From Eledone cirrhosa (Eukaryota > Mollusca > Cephalopoda > Octopoda > Eledonidae): a DNA stretch of 64,000 nt. This document shows positions 49,566 to 59,789 of the stretch, piece by piece. Below the pieces are notes generated by a model. That model did not search any database, had not been told where the DNA came from, and worked only from the letters and a program-made list of their open reading frames with translations. Each line of letters starts with the position of its first letter. Position 1 is the first letter of the stretch. The stretch is taken from assembly GCA_964016885.1 (NCBI GenBank), contig OZ024744.1, positions 63,846,962 to 63,910,961 on the forward strand, given 5' to 3'. Made by a program: the position numbers and the translations under genes.

Positions 49566-49781
49566 CCACTCTGACTTAGGTGTAGAGACTGTCACCCTCT
49601 CCCCTTTCCCCTTTCATTCATTGCTTAATAATCCTTACTCTTTCCCTCCTCCTCTCCTTTATAGTCTTTTGCAATGCTACTTTCTTTTTCTTTGATTGAG
49701 TTCTATTGATTTGTTTCTATTGAATATATCATATTGCAAGCAGGGAAAAGCGGACGTAAAATGATGATGATGATGATGATT
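49566..49781 (+). mobile_element. RTE-like 3' tail with (ATG)n
   Basis: GCAAGCAGGGAAAAGCGGAC followed by GTAAAATGATGATGATGATG matches the terminal motif of the RTE copies. The preceding CT-rich 150 bp (49,590-49,730) differs from their 3' UTR, so this may be a related subfamily or a SINE that borrowed the tail. Confidence 0.5.
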
Positions 49782-49802
49782 ATATATAATACAAGAGGGA
49801 AG

Positions 49803-50013
49803 TGTATTGGAAGTATTGGTAGAGCGTCAGACAACATGCTTTGCTGCATAGAGTTACGGCCATTTATGATCTGAGTTCAAATCCTGTCTTGGTTAGCTTT
49901 GCCTTTCATCCTTACGGGGTTGATAAAATAAAGTACCAATAACATACTGGGGTTGATGACTTCTCTTTCCCCCCAAAATGTTGGCCTTGTGCTTAAATCA
50001 GAAACCATTATCT
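49803..50013 (+). mobile_element. tRNA-derived SINE, long 3' subtype
   Basis: GTATTGGTAGAGCGTCAGAC, GAGTTCAAATCCTG, GGGTTGATAAAATAAAGTAC, GGGGTTGATGACTTC and TGTTGGCCTTGTGCTTAAAT. It ends GAAACCATTAT as at 35,766. No target-site duplication found. Confidence 0.88.
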
Positions 50014-50065
50014 CCTTATAATATTTAACCAGCAATTTCTCTGTCTGTCTGTCCGACAGTGGAAA

Positions 50066-50300
50066 CACATGCGCGCGTGCGAATGTTTTTTGCGCACGCG
50101 TAGAGAGAGAGTGAGAGTGAAAGAAAGAGACAGACTACGAGAGAGAGATAGCGAGAGGGAGAGATAGAGAGTGAATAGACGCTAAAACACGTGTGCGCGT
50201 GCGAATGTTTTTTGCACACACGTAGAGAGAGAGTGAGAGTGAAAGAAAGAGACAGACTACAAGAGGGGGATAGCGGGAGGGAGAGAGGGGGGAATTGAGG
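50066..50300. repeat. 122-bp tandem duplication with a CpG-rich potential Z-DNA hairpin
   Basis: GCGTGCGAATGTTTTTTGC is at 50,075 and 50,197, followed in both units by GTAGAGAGAGAGTGAGAGTG and AAAGAAAGAGACAGACTAC. In the first unit GCGCGCGTGCG faces TGCGCACGCG across a T-rich loop. CpG and alternating purine-pyrimidine steps are dense here and scarce elsewhere. Confidence 0.85.
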
Positions 50301-50319
50301 AGTGCTACAGAAACATATA

Positions 50320-50480
50320 TACATTTCTGTGTGTGTGTAATATATATATATATACACACACAGAAATATATATATATACGCACAGAAATATATATACATT
50401 TCTGTGTGTGTAATATATATATATATATATACACACACAGAAATATATATACATTTCTGTGTGTGTAATATATATATATA
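50320..50480. repeat. Palindromic TA/CA array
   Basis: CATTTCTGTGTGTGTAATAT, then (TA)n, then ACACACACAGAAATATATAT repeats about three times. Each unit is itself an inverted repeat. Tyrosine/isoleucine-rich minus-strand frames are artefacts. Confidence 0.85.
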
Positions 50481-50517
50481 CTAACAGAAAACCACCCGAT
50501 GGGCGGTTTTCTGCTAG
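50481..50517. repeat. 37-bp hairpin ending in CTAG
   Basis: CTAACAGAAAACCACCC pairs with GGGCGGTTTTCTGCTAG across GAT. It is nearly the same as the hairpin at 34,994-35,031. It could be the 3' end of an older Helitron, immediately before another Helitron-like 5' end. Confidence 0.6.
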
Positions 50518-51101
50518 TCTATATATATAAAACTGACGATCTGTCTGTGTGTGTGTTTGAATCCCTAAAACTCGAGAGGTACCCAACCGATTTTTTCAAA
50601 CTTTACATGTGTAGTACTTATATTTCAGGGAGTGTTATGCACATGAAAAAATTCAACTTTTTTTTATCTCCTAGGGCCTGCATTAGGTGAAAAACTGCGT
50701 TTTTAAAGCTTTTTAGGGGTTTTTTGAGGCGTTACGTTAGACCGATTTCATTGAAATTGTAACTATGTATTAGTCAGTCTCTTCTTCATACGTGAGCAAA
50801 AAACATCCAACTTTTTTATGGCTTTTTAGGGCTTTTTGGAGGCGTTACGTCTAGCTGATTTTCCCGAAATTTCAAGGCATAAAAAAAATTTATTTTCTTG
50901 ATCCACTAGGGCCCGCATTAGGTAAAAACCCGCATTTTTCCTGCTTCATCGAGGAAAATCTTAAAGATTATCCAGCCATCAGAGTATTCGGTTTATTTTA
51001 TTTTCATATTGTCCAGGCATGCAGTTTTTCCATGATTAGGTCTGTTGGCGGCCCGCGTTCCAAAATACCTTATCCCGTGCAACGCCAGGTACCACTGCTA
51101 G
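50518..51101 (+). mobile_element. Helitron-like non-autonomous element
   Basis: It starts TCTATATATATAAAACTGAC and ends CGTGCAACGCCAGGTACC, then ACTGCTAG followed by T. A 5' TC, a 3' CTAG and no target-site duplication are the hallmarks of Helitrons, and the TCTATATATATAAAA start and the GTGCAACGCC.GGTACC 3' end are typical. It has no Rep/helicase ORF. Internal sequence contains related blocks (TTTTAGGGGTTTTTTGAGGC and TTTTTGGAGGCGTTACG; GGGCCTGCATTAGGTGAAAA and GGGCCCGCATTAGGTAAAAA), so it may derive from an internal duplication. Confidence 0.7.
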
Positions 51102-51299
51102 TGTATAATACAAGAAATAAAATGATCTAATTCTTCAACTGATGAAGACTAATAAGCCAGAAATAATTGGAATTGTCTCCTTTGCTTGTTCAGTCAAACA
51201 ATACTGCTATCAATCCTTTAATGTTTTTCTTAATCATTGTATTTACAACTGACTGGTTATTTCTGATGTAGGCAACATTCAAACCCATCTATTTATTAC

Positions 51300-51522
51300 T
51301 TAACCCTTTAGCATTTAAACCGACCATATCCGACCAAAATTCTCTCATCAGTTTGTGTGGCTGTATCCAGCCACACATACTGATGTTAAGATATTGTTCT
51401 CAAAATAAATAATATCAAAATCTTGTAGATTCAATATCAATTAAGATAATCATGTGAGGTAAAGCCTTTACCACAAAAAAACAATAGTAAATATAGAGTA
51501 ATGTAAATGCTAAATGGTTAAA
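51300..51522 (-). mobile_element. MITE with TTAACCCTTTAGCATT termini
   Basis: Starts TTAACCCTTTAGCATTTAAA and ends AATGCTAAATGGTTAA. The internal sequence (GGCTGTATCCAGCCACACAT, TCTCAAAATAAATAATATCA) is the reverse complement of the MITE at 51,798-52,193. Terminal inverted repeats of about 16 bp. No transposase. Confidence 0.8.
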
Positions 51523-51797
51523 TATTCAGTCAATGCTCATCCATGTAATTTAATATATGATAAATTAAATTGTAATTTATTTAAATATATGGTCAGTGAC
51601 TCTTTATAAACACAGTATCAATAAATTCCTACGACATTTGTGTTTGATCAGTACTTCATTTAAAAATGTAAGACATCTATTTTTGGTAATGGTTCTGGTT
51701 GATAAAATTTTTTTAAAATAAATACAACTTAACCCTTTAGTATTGCAAATATTCAAATCCACAATTTTTATTTACAACATACAAGATTATTGCCACT

Positions 51798-52193
51798 TTA
51801 ACCCTTTAGCATATAACATTACTCTATATATACTATTATATTTTCATGGTAAAGGGGGATTGGCAGTATCGGTAGAGAGTCGGATGCCATGCTTTCCAGC
51901 ATAGTTACGTCCCTTTACGGTCTGAGTTCAAATCCCGCTGAGTTTTATTTTGCCTTTCATCCTTACGGGGTCGATAAAATAAAGTACCAGTAATGCACTG
52001 GGTAATTGCTGGCCTTGTGCCTAAAGTAGAAACAATTATTATTAGTAGTAGGGTGGTGGTAAAGGCTTTATCTCATATAATTATCTCACTTAATATCAAA
52101 TCTATGAAATTTTGATGTTATTTATTTTGAGAATGATACCTTAACATAAGTATGAGCGACCAGTTACAGCTGGTTTAAATGTTAAAGGGTTAA
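51798..52193 (+). mobile_element. Second copy of the same MITE, split by a SINE
   Basis: Starts TTAACCCTTTAGCAT and ends AATGTTAAAGGGTTAA. Once the SINE at 51,856-52,056 is removed, the sequence aligns along its length with the reverse complement of the MITE at 51,300-51,522. Part of a further terminus (AATGCTAAAGGGTTAA) lies at 52,218-52,235 and TTAACCCTTTAGTATT lies near 51,730, so more copies or fragments are nested nearby. Confidence 0.8.
51856..52056 (+). mobile_element. tRNA-derived SINE inserted inside a MITE
   Basis: GATTGGCAGTATCGGTAGAG, GAGTTCAAATCCCGCTGAG, GGGTCGATAAAATAAAGTAC and GCCTAAAGTAGAAACAATTA. Flanked by TGGTAAAGG at 51,847-51,855 and 52,057-52,065, both of which are MITE sequence. 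The 3' end has a short TTA/GTA tail. Confidence 0.9.
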
Positions 52194-52235
52194 ATACACT
52201 AGTATATATAGAGTAATGTAAATGCTAAAGGGTTA

Positions 52236-52409
52236 AATAAATACAATCTACCAGCATAGCATTTCCAAGAGTTACATGTCTTTATTTCTGTGTAGTTAGA
52301 TGTAATAGTATTAGTTACAGAATGTTTTCACCTTTCTTTTTATCTCTTACATATTCTATTTTTTTTTCTCTCTCACATTGTATTTTTCTTTCTCACACAT
52401 TCTAGCTTT

Positions 52410-52445
<36 letters not shown>

Positions 52446-52644
52446 ACACATTCTATCTCTACCCCCCTCTCTCTCATGAATAGTCTCTCACCCTGTACCT
52501 AGTGCCTTCCTGTTGATTGCGCCTTGTTTGATCCTAGTTTGGTTTTTCCCTTGTCATTGCTACACATCATTGTGTATCATATCTAATAATGTACCTAATA
52601 TGGAAAGTGAAGAAAAAATAACAAAATGTCATAATTTTCACTAG
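52236..52644. other. No gene seen; (CT)n microsatellite
   Basis: (CT)n at about 52,411-52,444 within pyrimidine-rich sequence. The rest is unique-looking. Confidence 0.5.
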
Positions 52645-52704
52645 GAAAGTCAGTCACTGGAAAACAGCCACTACTGGACCTACAGAACCTCAATTCAAAG
52701 TACA
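52645..52704 (+). other. Weak candidate exon (60 bp)
   Basis: TAATTTTCACTAG is followed by 20 open codons (ESQSLENSHYWTYRTSIQST) and GTAGAA. Phase is 0-0, as in the two better candidates upstream. However, the donor lies inside repeat-like sequence (ACAGTAGAACCACAGTTCAC from 52,702), so this could be part of a MITE. Confidence 0.15.
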
Positions 52705-52790
52705 GTAGAACCACAGTTCACGAACATAATTCATTCCTGAAGGTGGTTCGTCACCCAGAAACTATTGTTCCCATACAAAATGTTGAGAGA
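52702..52790. mobile_element. Possible MITE terminus
   Basis: ACAGTAGAACCACAGTTCAC, GAACATAATTCATTCCTGAA and GTGGTTCGTCACCC resemble the end of a common DNA-transposon MITE type. The other end was not identified. Confidence 0.3.
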
Positions 52791-52904
52791 GAGATACAGA
52801 GAGAGAGAGAGACTGTGTGTGCAAGACACAGATATCATTACAGTAACTAACTACACACCAAGTGATGCTTTCCCGCCTGTACTCGCAGACATTATCAATG
52901 CTGT

Positions 52905-55900
52905 ATATAAAATACTAGTGTGACTAACACATGAGTATCCCTGCAATACGGTACATTATAGTGTGACTAACATGAATATCACTGTAATACGGTACATTAT
53001 AGTGTGACTTACATGAGTATCACTGTAATACGGTACATTATAGTGTGACTAACATGAGTATCACTGCAATACGGTACATTATAGTGTGACTTACACATGA
53101 GTATCACTGCAATACGGTACATTATAGTGTGACTAACATGAGTATCACTGCAATACGGTACATTATAGTGTGACTTACACATGAGTATCACTGCAATACA
53201 GTACATTATAGTGTGACTTCCACATGAGTATCACTGCAATACGGTACATTATAGTGTGACTTACACATGAGTATCACTGCAATACGGTACATTATAGTGT
53301 GACTAACATGAGTATCACTGCAATACGGTACATTATAGTGTGACTTACACATGAGTATCACTGCAATACGGTACATTATAGTGTGACTTACATGAGTATC
53401 ACTGTAATACGGTACATTATAGTGTGACTAACAGGAGTATCACTGCAATACGGTACATTATAGTGTGACTTACAGGAGTATCACTGCAATACGGTACATT
53501 ATAGTGTGACTTACAGGAGTATCACTGCAATACGGTACATTATAGTGTGACTTACAGGAGTATCACTGCAATACGGTACATTATAGTGTGACTAACATGA
53601 GTATCACTGCAATACGGTACATTATAGTGTGACTTACACATGAGTATCACTGCAATACGGTACATTATAGTGTGACTTACAGGAGTATCACTGTAATACG
53701 GTACATTATAGTGTGACTAACACATGAGTATCACTGCAATACGGTACATTATAGTGTGACTTACAGGAGTATCACTGCAATACGGTACATTATAGTGTGA
53801 CTAACAGGAGTATCACTGCAATACGGTACATTATAGTGTGACTTACATGAGTATCACTGCAATACGGTACATTATAGTGTGACTAACATGAGTATCACTG
53901 CAATACGGTACATTATAGTGTGACTTACATGAGTATCACTGCAATACGGTACATTATAGTGTGACTTACACATGAGTATCACTGCAATACGGTACATTAT
54001 AGTGTGACTTACACATGAGTATCACTGCAATACGGTACATTATAGTGTGACTTACACATGAGTATCACTGCAATACGGTACATTATAGTGTGACTTACAC
54101 ATGAGTTTCACTGCAATACGGTACATTATAGTGTGACTTACACAGGAGTATCACTGCAATACGGTACATTATAGTGTGACTTACATGAGTATCACTGCAA
54201 TACGGTACATTATAGTGTGACTTACACATGAGTATCACTGTAATACGGTACATTATAGTGTGACTTACATGAGTATCACTGCAATACGGTACATTATAGT
54301 GCGACTCACACATGAGTATCACTGTAATACGGTACATTATAGTGTGACTTACACATGAGTATCACTGCAATACGGTACATTATAGTGTGACTTACACATG
54401 AGTTTCACTGCAATACGGTACATTATAGTGTGACTTACACATGAGTATCACTGTAATACGGTACATTATAGTGTGACTTACACATGAGTATCACTGCAAT
54501 ACGGTACATTATAGTGTGACTTACACGTGAGTATCACTGCAATACGGTACATTATAGTGTGATTTACATGAGTATCACTGCAATACGGTACATTATAGTG
54601 TGACTTACACATGAGTATCACTGTAATACGGTACATTATAGTGTGACTAACATGAGTATCACTGCAATACGGTACATTATAGTGTGACTTACACATGAGT
54701 ATCACTGCAATACGGTACATTATAGTGTGACTAACAGGAGTATCACTGCAATACGGTACATTATAGTGTGACTTACACATGAGTATCACTGTAATACGGT
54801 ACATTATAGTGTGACTAACATGAGTATCACTGCAATACGGTACATTATAGTGTGACTTACACATGAGTATCACTGCAATACGGTACATTATAGTGTGACT
54901 TACACATGAGTATCACTGTAATACGGTACATTATAGTGTGACTAACAGGAGTATCACTGTAATACGGTACATTATAGTGTGACTTACACATGAGTATCAC
55001 TGCAATACGGTACATTATAGTGTGACTTACACATGAGTATCACTGCAATACGGTACATTATAGTGTGACTTACACATGAGTTTCACTGCAATACGGTACA
55101 TTATAGTGTGACTTACACAGGAGTATCACTGCAATACGGTACATTATAGTGTGTCTCACACATGAGTATCACTGCAATACGGTACATTATAGTGTGACTT
55201 ACACATGAGTATCACTGCAATACGGTACATTATAGTGTGACTTACACATGAGTTTCACTGCAATACGGTACATTATAGTTTGACTTACACATGAGTATCA
55301 CTGTAATACGGTACATTATAGTGTGACTTACACATGAGTATCACTGCAATACGGTACATTATAGTGTGACTTACACGTGAGTATCACTGCAATACGGTAC
55401 ATTATAGTGTGACTTACATGAGTATCACTGCAATACGGTACATTATAGTGTGACTTACACATGAGTATCACTGTAATACTGTACATTATAGTGTGACTAA
55501 CATGAGTATCACTGCAATACGGTACATTATAGTGTGACTTACACATGAGTATCACTGCAATACGGTACATTATAGTGTGACTAACAGGAGTATCACTGCA
55601 ATACGGTACATTATAGTGTGACTTACACATGAGTATCACTGTAATACGGTACATTATAGTGTGACTTACACATGAGTATCACTGCAATACGGTACATTAT
55701 AGTGTGACTTACACAGGAGTATCACTGTAATACGGTACATTATAGTGTGACTTACACAGGAGTATCACTGCAATACGGTACATTATAGTGTGACTAACAT
55801 GAGTATCACTGTAATACGGTACATTATAGTGTGACTTACACATGAGTATCACTGCAATACGGTACATTATAGTGTGACTTATACAGGAGTATCACTGCAA

Positions 55901-56720
55901 TACGGTACATTATAGTGTGACTTACACATGAGTATCACTGCAATACGGTACATTATAGTGTGACTTACACATGAGTATCACTGTAATACAGTACATTATA
56001 GTGTGACTAACAGGAGTATCACTGTAATACGGTACATTATAGTGTGACTTACACAGGAGTATCACTGCAATACGGTACATTATAGTGTGACTAACAGGAG
56101 TATCACTGCAATACGGTACATTATAGTGTGACTTACACAGGAGTATCACTGCAATACGGTACATTATAGTGTGACTTACACATGAGTATCACTGCAATAC
56201 GGTACCATTATAGTGTGACTTACACATGAGTATCACTGCAATACGGTACATTATAGTGTGACTTACACATGAGTTTCACTGCAATACGGTACATTATAGT
56301 GTGACTTACACATGAGTTTCACTGCAATACGGTACATTATAGTGTGACTTACACATGAGTATCACTGTAATACGGTACATTATAGTGTGACTTACACATG
56401 AGTTTCACTGCAATACGGTACATTATAGTGTGACTTACAGGTGTGTCACTGTAATACGGTACATTATAGTGTGACTTACACATGAGTTTCACTGCAATAC
56501 GGTACATTATAGTGTGACTTACACATGAGTATCACTGTAATACGGTACATTATAGTGTGACTTACACAGGAGTATCACTGCAATACGGTACATTATAGTG
56601 TGACTAACATGAGTATCACTGTAATACGGTACATTATAGTGTGACTAACATGAGTATCACTGCAATATGGTACATTATAGTGTGACTTTCACATGAGTAT
56701 CACTGCAATACGGTACATTA
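52905..56720. repeat. Second satellite: 41/43-bp units, ~90 copies
   Basis: The unit consists of TACATTATAGTGTGAC, TTACACATGAGTATCACTGC and AATACGG (43 bp). Variants lacking CA (TTACATGAG) are 41 bp, and TAACATGAG, TTACAGGAG and GAGTTTCAC are common. A block is duplicated at an 850-bp offset: TTACACGTGA at 54,521 and 55,371, TCACACATGAG after an altered GTGNCTC at 54,301 and 55,151. Because 41 + 43 = 84 is a multiple of 3, mixed stretches keep open frames of 65-136 codons on the minus strand (repeating MYRI, VPYCSD); I treat these as repeat artefacts. Unrelated in sequence to the first satellite. Confidence 0.97.
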
Positions 56721-56726
56721 CACCGT

Positions 56727-58437
56727 GTAACAAAAAAAAATGTTTTCTCTGTTCCTGGCTTGTAATCACTCTTTTTTGTGTTGCTTAGATCCCAAATAAA
56801 TTTTTTAAAATGCTATTTAACAGTTAAAAGTTTGGGTTTGTAAAAATTCTAAGCTATTCACTAGAATTATTTGTATGCTGGATTTTACGTTGTATGTAAG
56901 TTTAATTTGCTTATGTTAAATGATGTTTTTTATATATGTTTCAGGTTAAATTAAAATTATAAAATAAAGAGTAATACCTAAAGAAAATTATAAAAGTGCA
57001 AAAAAGTATAAAATTGTTAAAAAGTGGATAAAAGAGATTTATTGATACTGGATTTTTGCACCCTGAATAAAGGGTAAGTTGTATTTTAAGCGTTCGTCTC
57101 CAGGATGAAGCAGTGGAACTTGGTCAAGGAGGAAGTGCAGGTGACAAGTCAGAGAAGTCGACACAAACCTTTCTCAGGCTTTTACACTCTTAGGGATGGC
57201 TTCTGCCATGACGTGCCTGGACTGTTTGATGTTATTGGAGTGCCGTCTGTGCCCAAGGAGTGGCGGCTATTTATAGACAGCTCCACCACAAGTTTGAAGG
57301 CTGTCCTCCTCCACAATGGAAACAAGTTCCCGACACTGCCCCTAGCTCATTCAGTCTGCCTGAAGGAAGATTACTACAGTGTGAAAGTCCTCTTAGAAGC
57401 TCTGCAATACAACCAGTACAATTGGGAAATCATTGGAGACTTTAAGATGGTGGCTTTCCTGCTTGGACTCCAAGGAGGCTTTATCAAATTCCAATGCTTC
57501 CTCTGCCTTTGGGACAGCAGAGCCACCTCTGACCACTACGAAAGAAAGAACTGGGAGCAGCGAACAGAATTTGTAGTTCTGACCCGGAACGTCATGTGGG
57601 AGCCACTGGTTGATCCCAGGATTGTGCTCATGCCGCCACTGCACATTAAGTTGAGGTTGATGAAGCAGTTTGTGAAGGCTCTCAACCAAGAATCAGCCGC
57701 TTTTAAGTACCTTCTTGAGTTCTTCCCCAAGTTATCAAAGGTGGAATCTTTGTTGGACCTCAGATAAAGAAGGTGTTTGAGTCTACCGAGTTCTCCAATA
57801 AGCTCAATAGGATTGAGAGAACAGCATGGAACTGTTTCAAGGCAGTTGTTAAGGGCTTCCTGGGAAACTACAGAGCTGAAAACTAGCAGCAACTGGTGCA
57901 GGATCTGATAAAGGCTTTTGGCGCCATGGGATGCAGGATGTCGTTTAAACTCCATATGTTGGACGCTCACCTGGAAAAATTCAAGGACAATATGAGCGCC
58001 TACTCAGAAGAACAAGGCGAACGATTCCACCAAGATGTGAAAGAGATAGAGCGGAGGTACCAGGGCCACTACAATGAAAAAATGATGGCAGACTATATCT
58101 GGGGGCTAGTGCGGATATGTGACCTGGACTACAACCGCAAATCCAGGAAATCCAGTCATTTCTGACGTGTATAAGTTGCTTTATAAGTGTTATTTGTTTT
58201 TATTTGTTTGCTTTTGATAAGCTTGTGTAATAAAATAAATATATACTCTGTTGATTTAATTATATGAACTGATAAATTTTTAAAAAATGTGTTTTTTCTT
58301 GAAAAATATGAAAATTTTGAAATATCAAACTCCTGACCACAAACCCAAACTTCTGATTAAATAATAGTGTTTTTTTATAATAATGGGATATAACAAACCA
58401 TGAAATGACACTTAGAACCGGGGAACAAAAATTATGT
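56727..58437 (+). mobile_element. TIR-bearing DNA-transposon-like element inside the second satellite
   Basis: Left end GTTCCTGGCTTGTAATCACT (56,751) to AGTTTGGGTTTGT (56,829-56,841). The reverse complement of the right end has GTTCCCCGGTTCTAAGTGTC (from 58,426) to AGTTTGGGTTTGT (58,351-58,339). The markers are 78 and 75 bp apart, ATCCC is shared between them, and roughly 60-65% of bases match, so these are diverged terminal inverted repeats. Satellite sequence lies on both sides (ends 56,720; resumes at about 58,438 as AATACTAGTGTGACTTACAC). The single broken ORF lies between the ends. Exact termini and target-site duplication are uncertain. Confidence 0.6.
57105..58165 (+). pseudogene. Broken ORF of a multicopy transposon-associated family
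   Basis: The open frame 57,105-57,767 (220 codons) holds WRLFIDSSTTSLKAVLLHNG, FQCFLCLWDSRATSDHYERK and LMPPLHIKLRLMKQFVKAL. A one-base shift near 57,735 moves the frame to GPQIKKVFES, an in-frame TAG lies at 57,883-57,885, and the frame then continues through LHMLDAHLEKFKDN and EEQGERFHQDVKEIERRYQG to a TGA at 58,163. From memory this resembles an uncharacterised family found in many invertebrates in high copy and also reported in bracoviruses (named Cc8L18.2-like in some records); no enzymatic domain is established. With the flanking inverted repeats it could be a transposase, but I see no assured catalytic triad. The leading residues before 57,105 are not defined. Frames on the opposite strand are shadows. 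Confidence 0.7.
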
Positions 58438-58468
58438 AAAATACTAGTGTGACTTACACATGAGTATA
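58438..58468. repeat. Remnant of second satellite
   Basis: AATACTAGTGTGACTTACAC then ATGAGTA matches the first unit of the array at about 52,910. It lies between the TIR element and the mariner element and shows that both inserted at or near the array edge. Confidence 0.8.
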
Positions 58469-59386
58469 CGAGGTGTGTCAGAAAAGTTCCAGGACTGATG
58501 TCACAAAAGATTTATTTCAAACCCAAACTTCACACTAAGAATTTTCTCCTTCAAAGTAATCCCCCTGGAGTATGTAACTGTAATCTTAGCTCTCTGCAGC
58601 GATCAAACTTTTTTCTTCATAATTTTATATACATGTCCTCTGTTTCAGGTCGTCAAGCAATGAGCACAGAGCAATGAACAAACTTGAAGTTTCTGGTACG
58701 GTTGGGGAAAACTTCGTCAGAAGCACTGGGATTGCTGCAGCAAGTGTATGGAGATGAGACGATGTCATGCTCACGTGTTTTTGAGTGGTGCAAGAGGTTT
58801 AAAGAAAGACGCGAGGACATGGAAAATGACCCCCAGGAGCGGAAGGCCCTCAACAACCAGGACTGAGGTCAACGTTGAGCGTGTCAGGCAGATGGTGCGT
58901 ACTGATCGTCAGCTGACTGTTCGACTGATGGCAAATGAGCTGGGCATGAATCGGGACAGCGTCTGGAAGATTCTCACTGAAGATTTGGACATGCGGAAAG
59001 TCTGCGCGAAGATGGTGCCAAAACTGCTGAACGATGACCAGAAGGATCGATGCATGCAAGTGTGCCAGGACATCCTCGAGCGTCTTGAAACCTAACCGGA
59101 ATTGCTAGGGACAGTCATCAGCGGTGATGAGTCATGGATCTTCAAGTACGACCCAGAGGGGACCCGTTTTGAAGACGTGGACGACATCAAAATGACCGTG
59201 ACGACGGAACTGCAGAGGATCCCGGAAGAATCCTTCCAGGAGTGCATGCAAGCGTGGCAGAAAAGGATGGAAAAGTGCATTAGACTCCAGGAGGATTACT
59301 TTGAAGGAGAAAACTCTTAGTGTAAAGTTTGGGTTTGAAATAAATCTTTTGTGACATCAGTCCTAGAACTTTTCTGACACACCTCG
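58469..59386 (+). mobile_element. Internally deleted mariner (Tc1/mariner superfamily)
   Basis: Terminal inverted repeats of about 100 bp, roughly 58,469-58,570 and 59,285-59,386, start CGAGGTGTGTCAGAAAAGTT and match with only about four differences. TA dinucleotides flank both ends (58,467-58,468 and 59,387-59,388), as expected for mariner. At 918 bp it is shorter than an autonomous mariner of about 1.3 kb. The right repeat overlaps the end of the transposase frame. Confidence 0.92.
58660..59320 (+). pseudogene. Mariner transposase, catalytic core deleted
   Basis: ATG at 58,660 is followed five codons later by an in-frame TGA (58,675-58,677). Then come the helix-turn-helix part NLKFLVRLGKTSSEALGLLQ and CSRVFEWCKRFKERRED, a one-base shift near 58,832, GRPSTTRTEVN, a second DNA-binding part (LMANELGMNRDSVWKIL) and KVCAKMVPKLLNDDQK. 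An in-frame TAA is at about 59,093. After GDESWIFKYDPEG, which holds the first catalytic Asp, the sequence jumps directly to the C-terminus (GTRFEDVDD, RMEKCIRLQEDYFEGENS). About 150 residues holding the second and third acidic residues are missing. It could only be moved by a transposase supplied elsewhere. Confidence 0.92.
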
Positions 59387-59413
59387 TATACATCAATTAA
59401 TATGCTATTTAAC

Positions 59414-59595
59414 ATAAAAATAGTCGGCTTTGGAAGCCTCTACAATACAGATGGGTAAATCTTCTGGCAACGATATCCAGTGGCAATAGGAGAAGGAGGA
59501 AAACAGATGTAAATAAACGTAAAAGGCACTGGATTTCGTAGCCAGAAGATTTACCCATCTGCATTGTAGAGGCTTCCAAACTAACTATTTTTCTT
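59414..59595. repeat. Foldback element, ~70-bp arms
   Basis: The left arm has TTTGGAAGCCTCTACAATAC and AGATGGGTAAATCTTCTGGC. The right arm has GCCAGAAGATTTACCCATCT and GCATTGTAGAGGCTTCCAAA. Loop of about 45 bp. AAAAATAGT and ACTATTTTT extend the pairing outward. Confidence 0.88.
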
Positions 59596-59789
59596 ATTCC
59601 ACAATGCTTCAAGCAAACTTGAATACTCGCTATTTATTACATTTCATTCCATTTAATTATAGCCAGAACATGTTTGTCTGCCTGAGAGTATTATTTATAA
59701 AGACAAAATACCAACATCGTAAGTTAATTATCAAATGTAATCAATAATAATTATTTGTTTTAAACGTGAAAAATATTTTTTTGTTGCAC

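Noticed and set aside
54478..54888. 136-codon minus-strand ORF with a 28-residue repeat
   Set aside because: It depends on the local order of 41- and 43-bp satellite units and is broken elsewhere; no start context or other evidence for translation. Kept only as a low-priority finding.
57393..57970. Minus-strand ORFs of 98 and 144 codons
   Set aside because: They lie opposite the recognisable plus-strand family ORF and contain no known motif.
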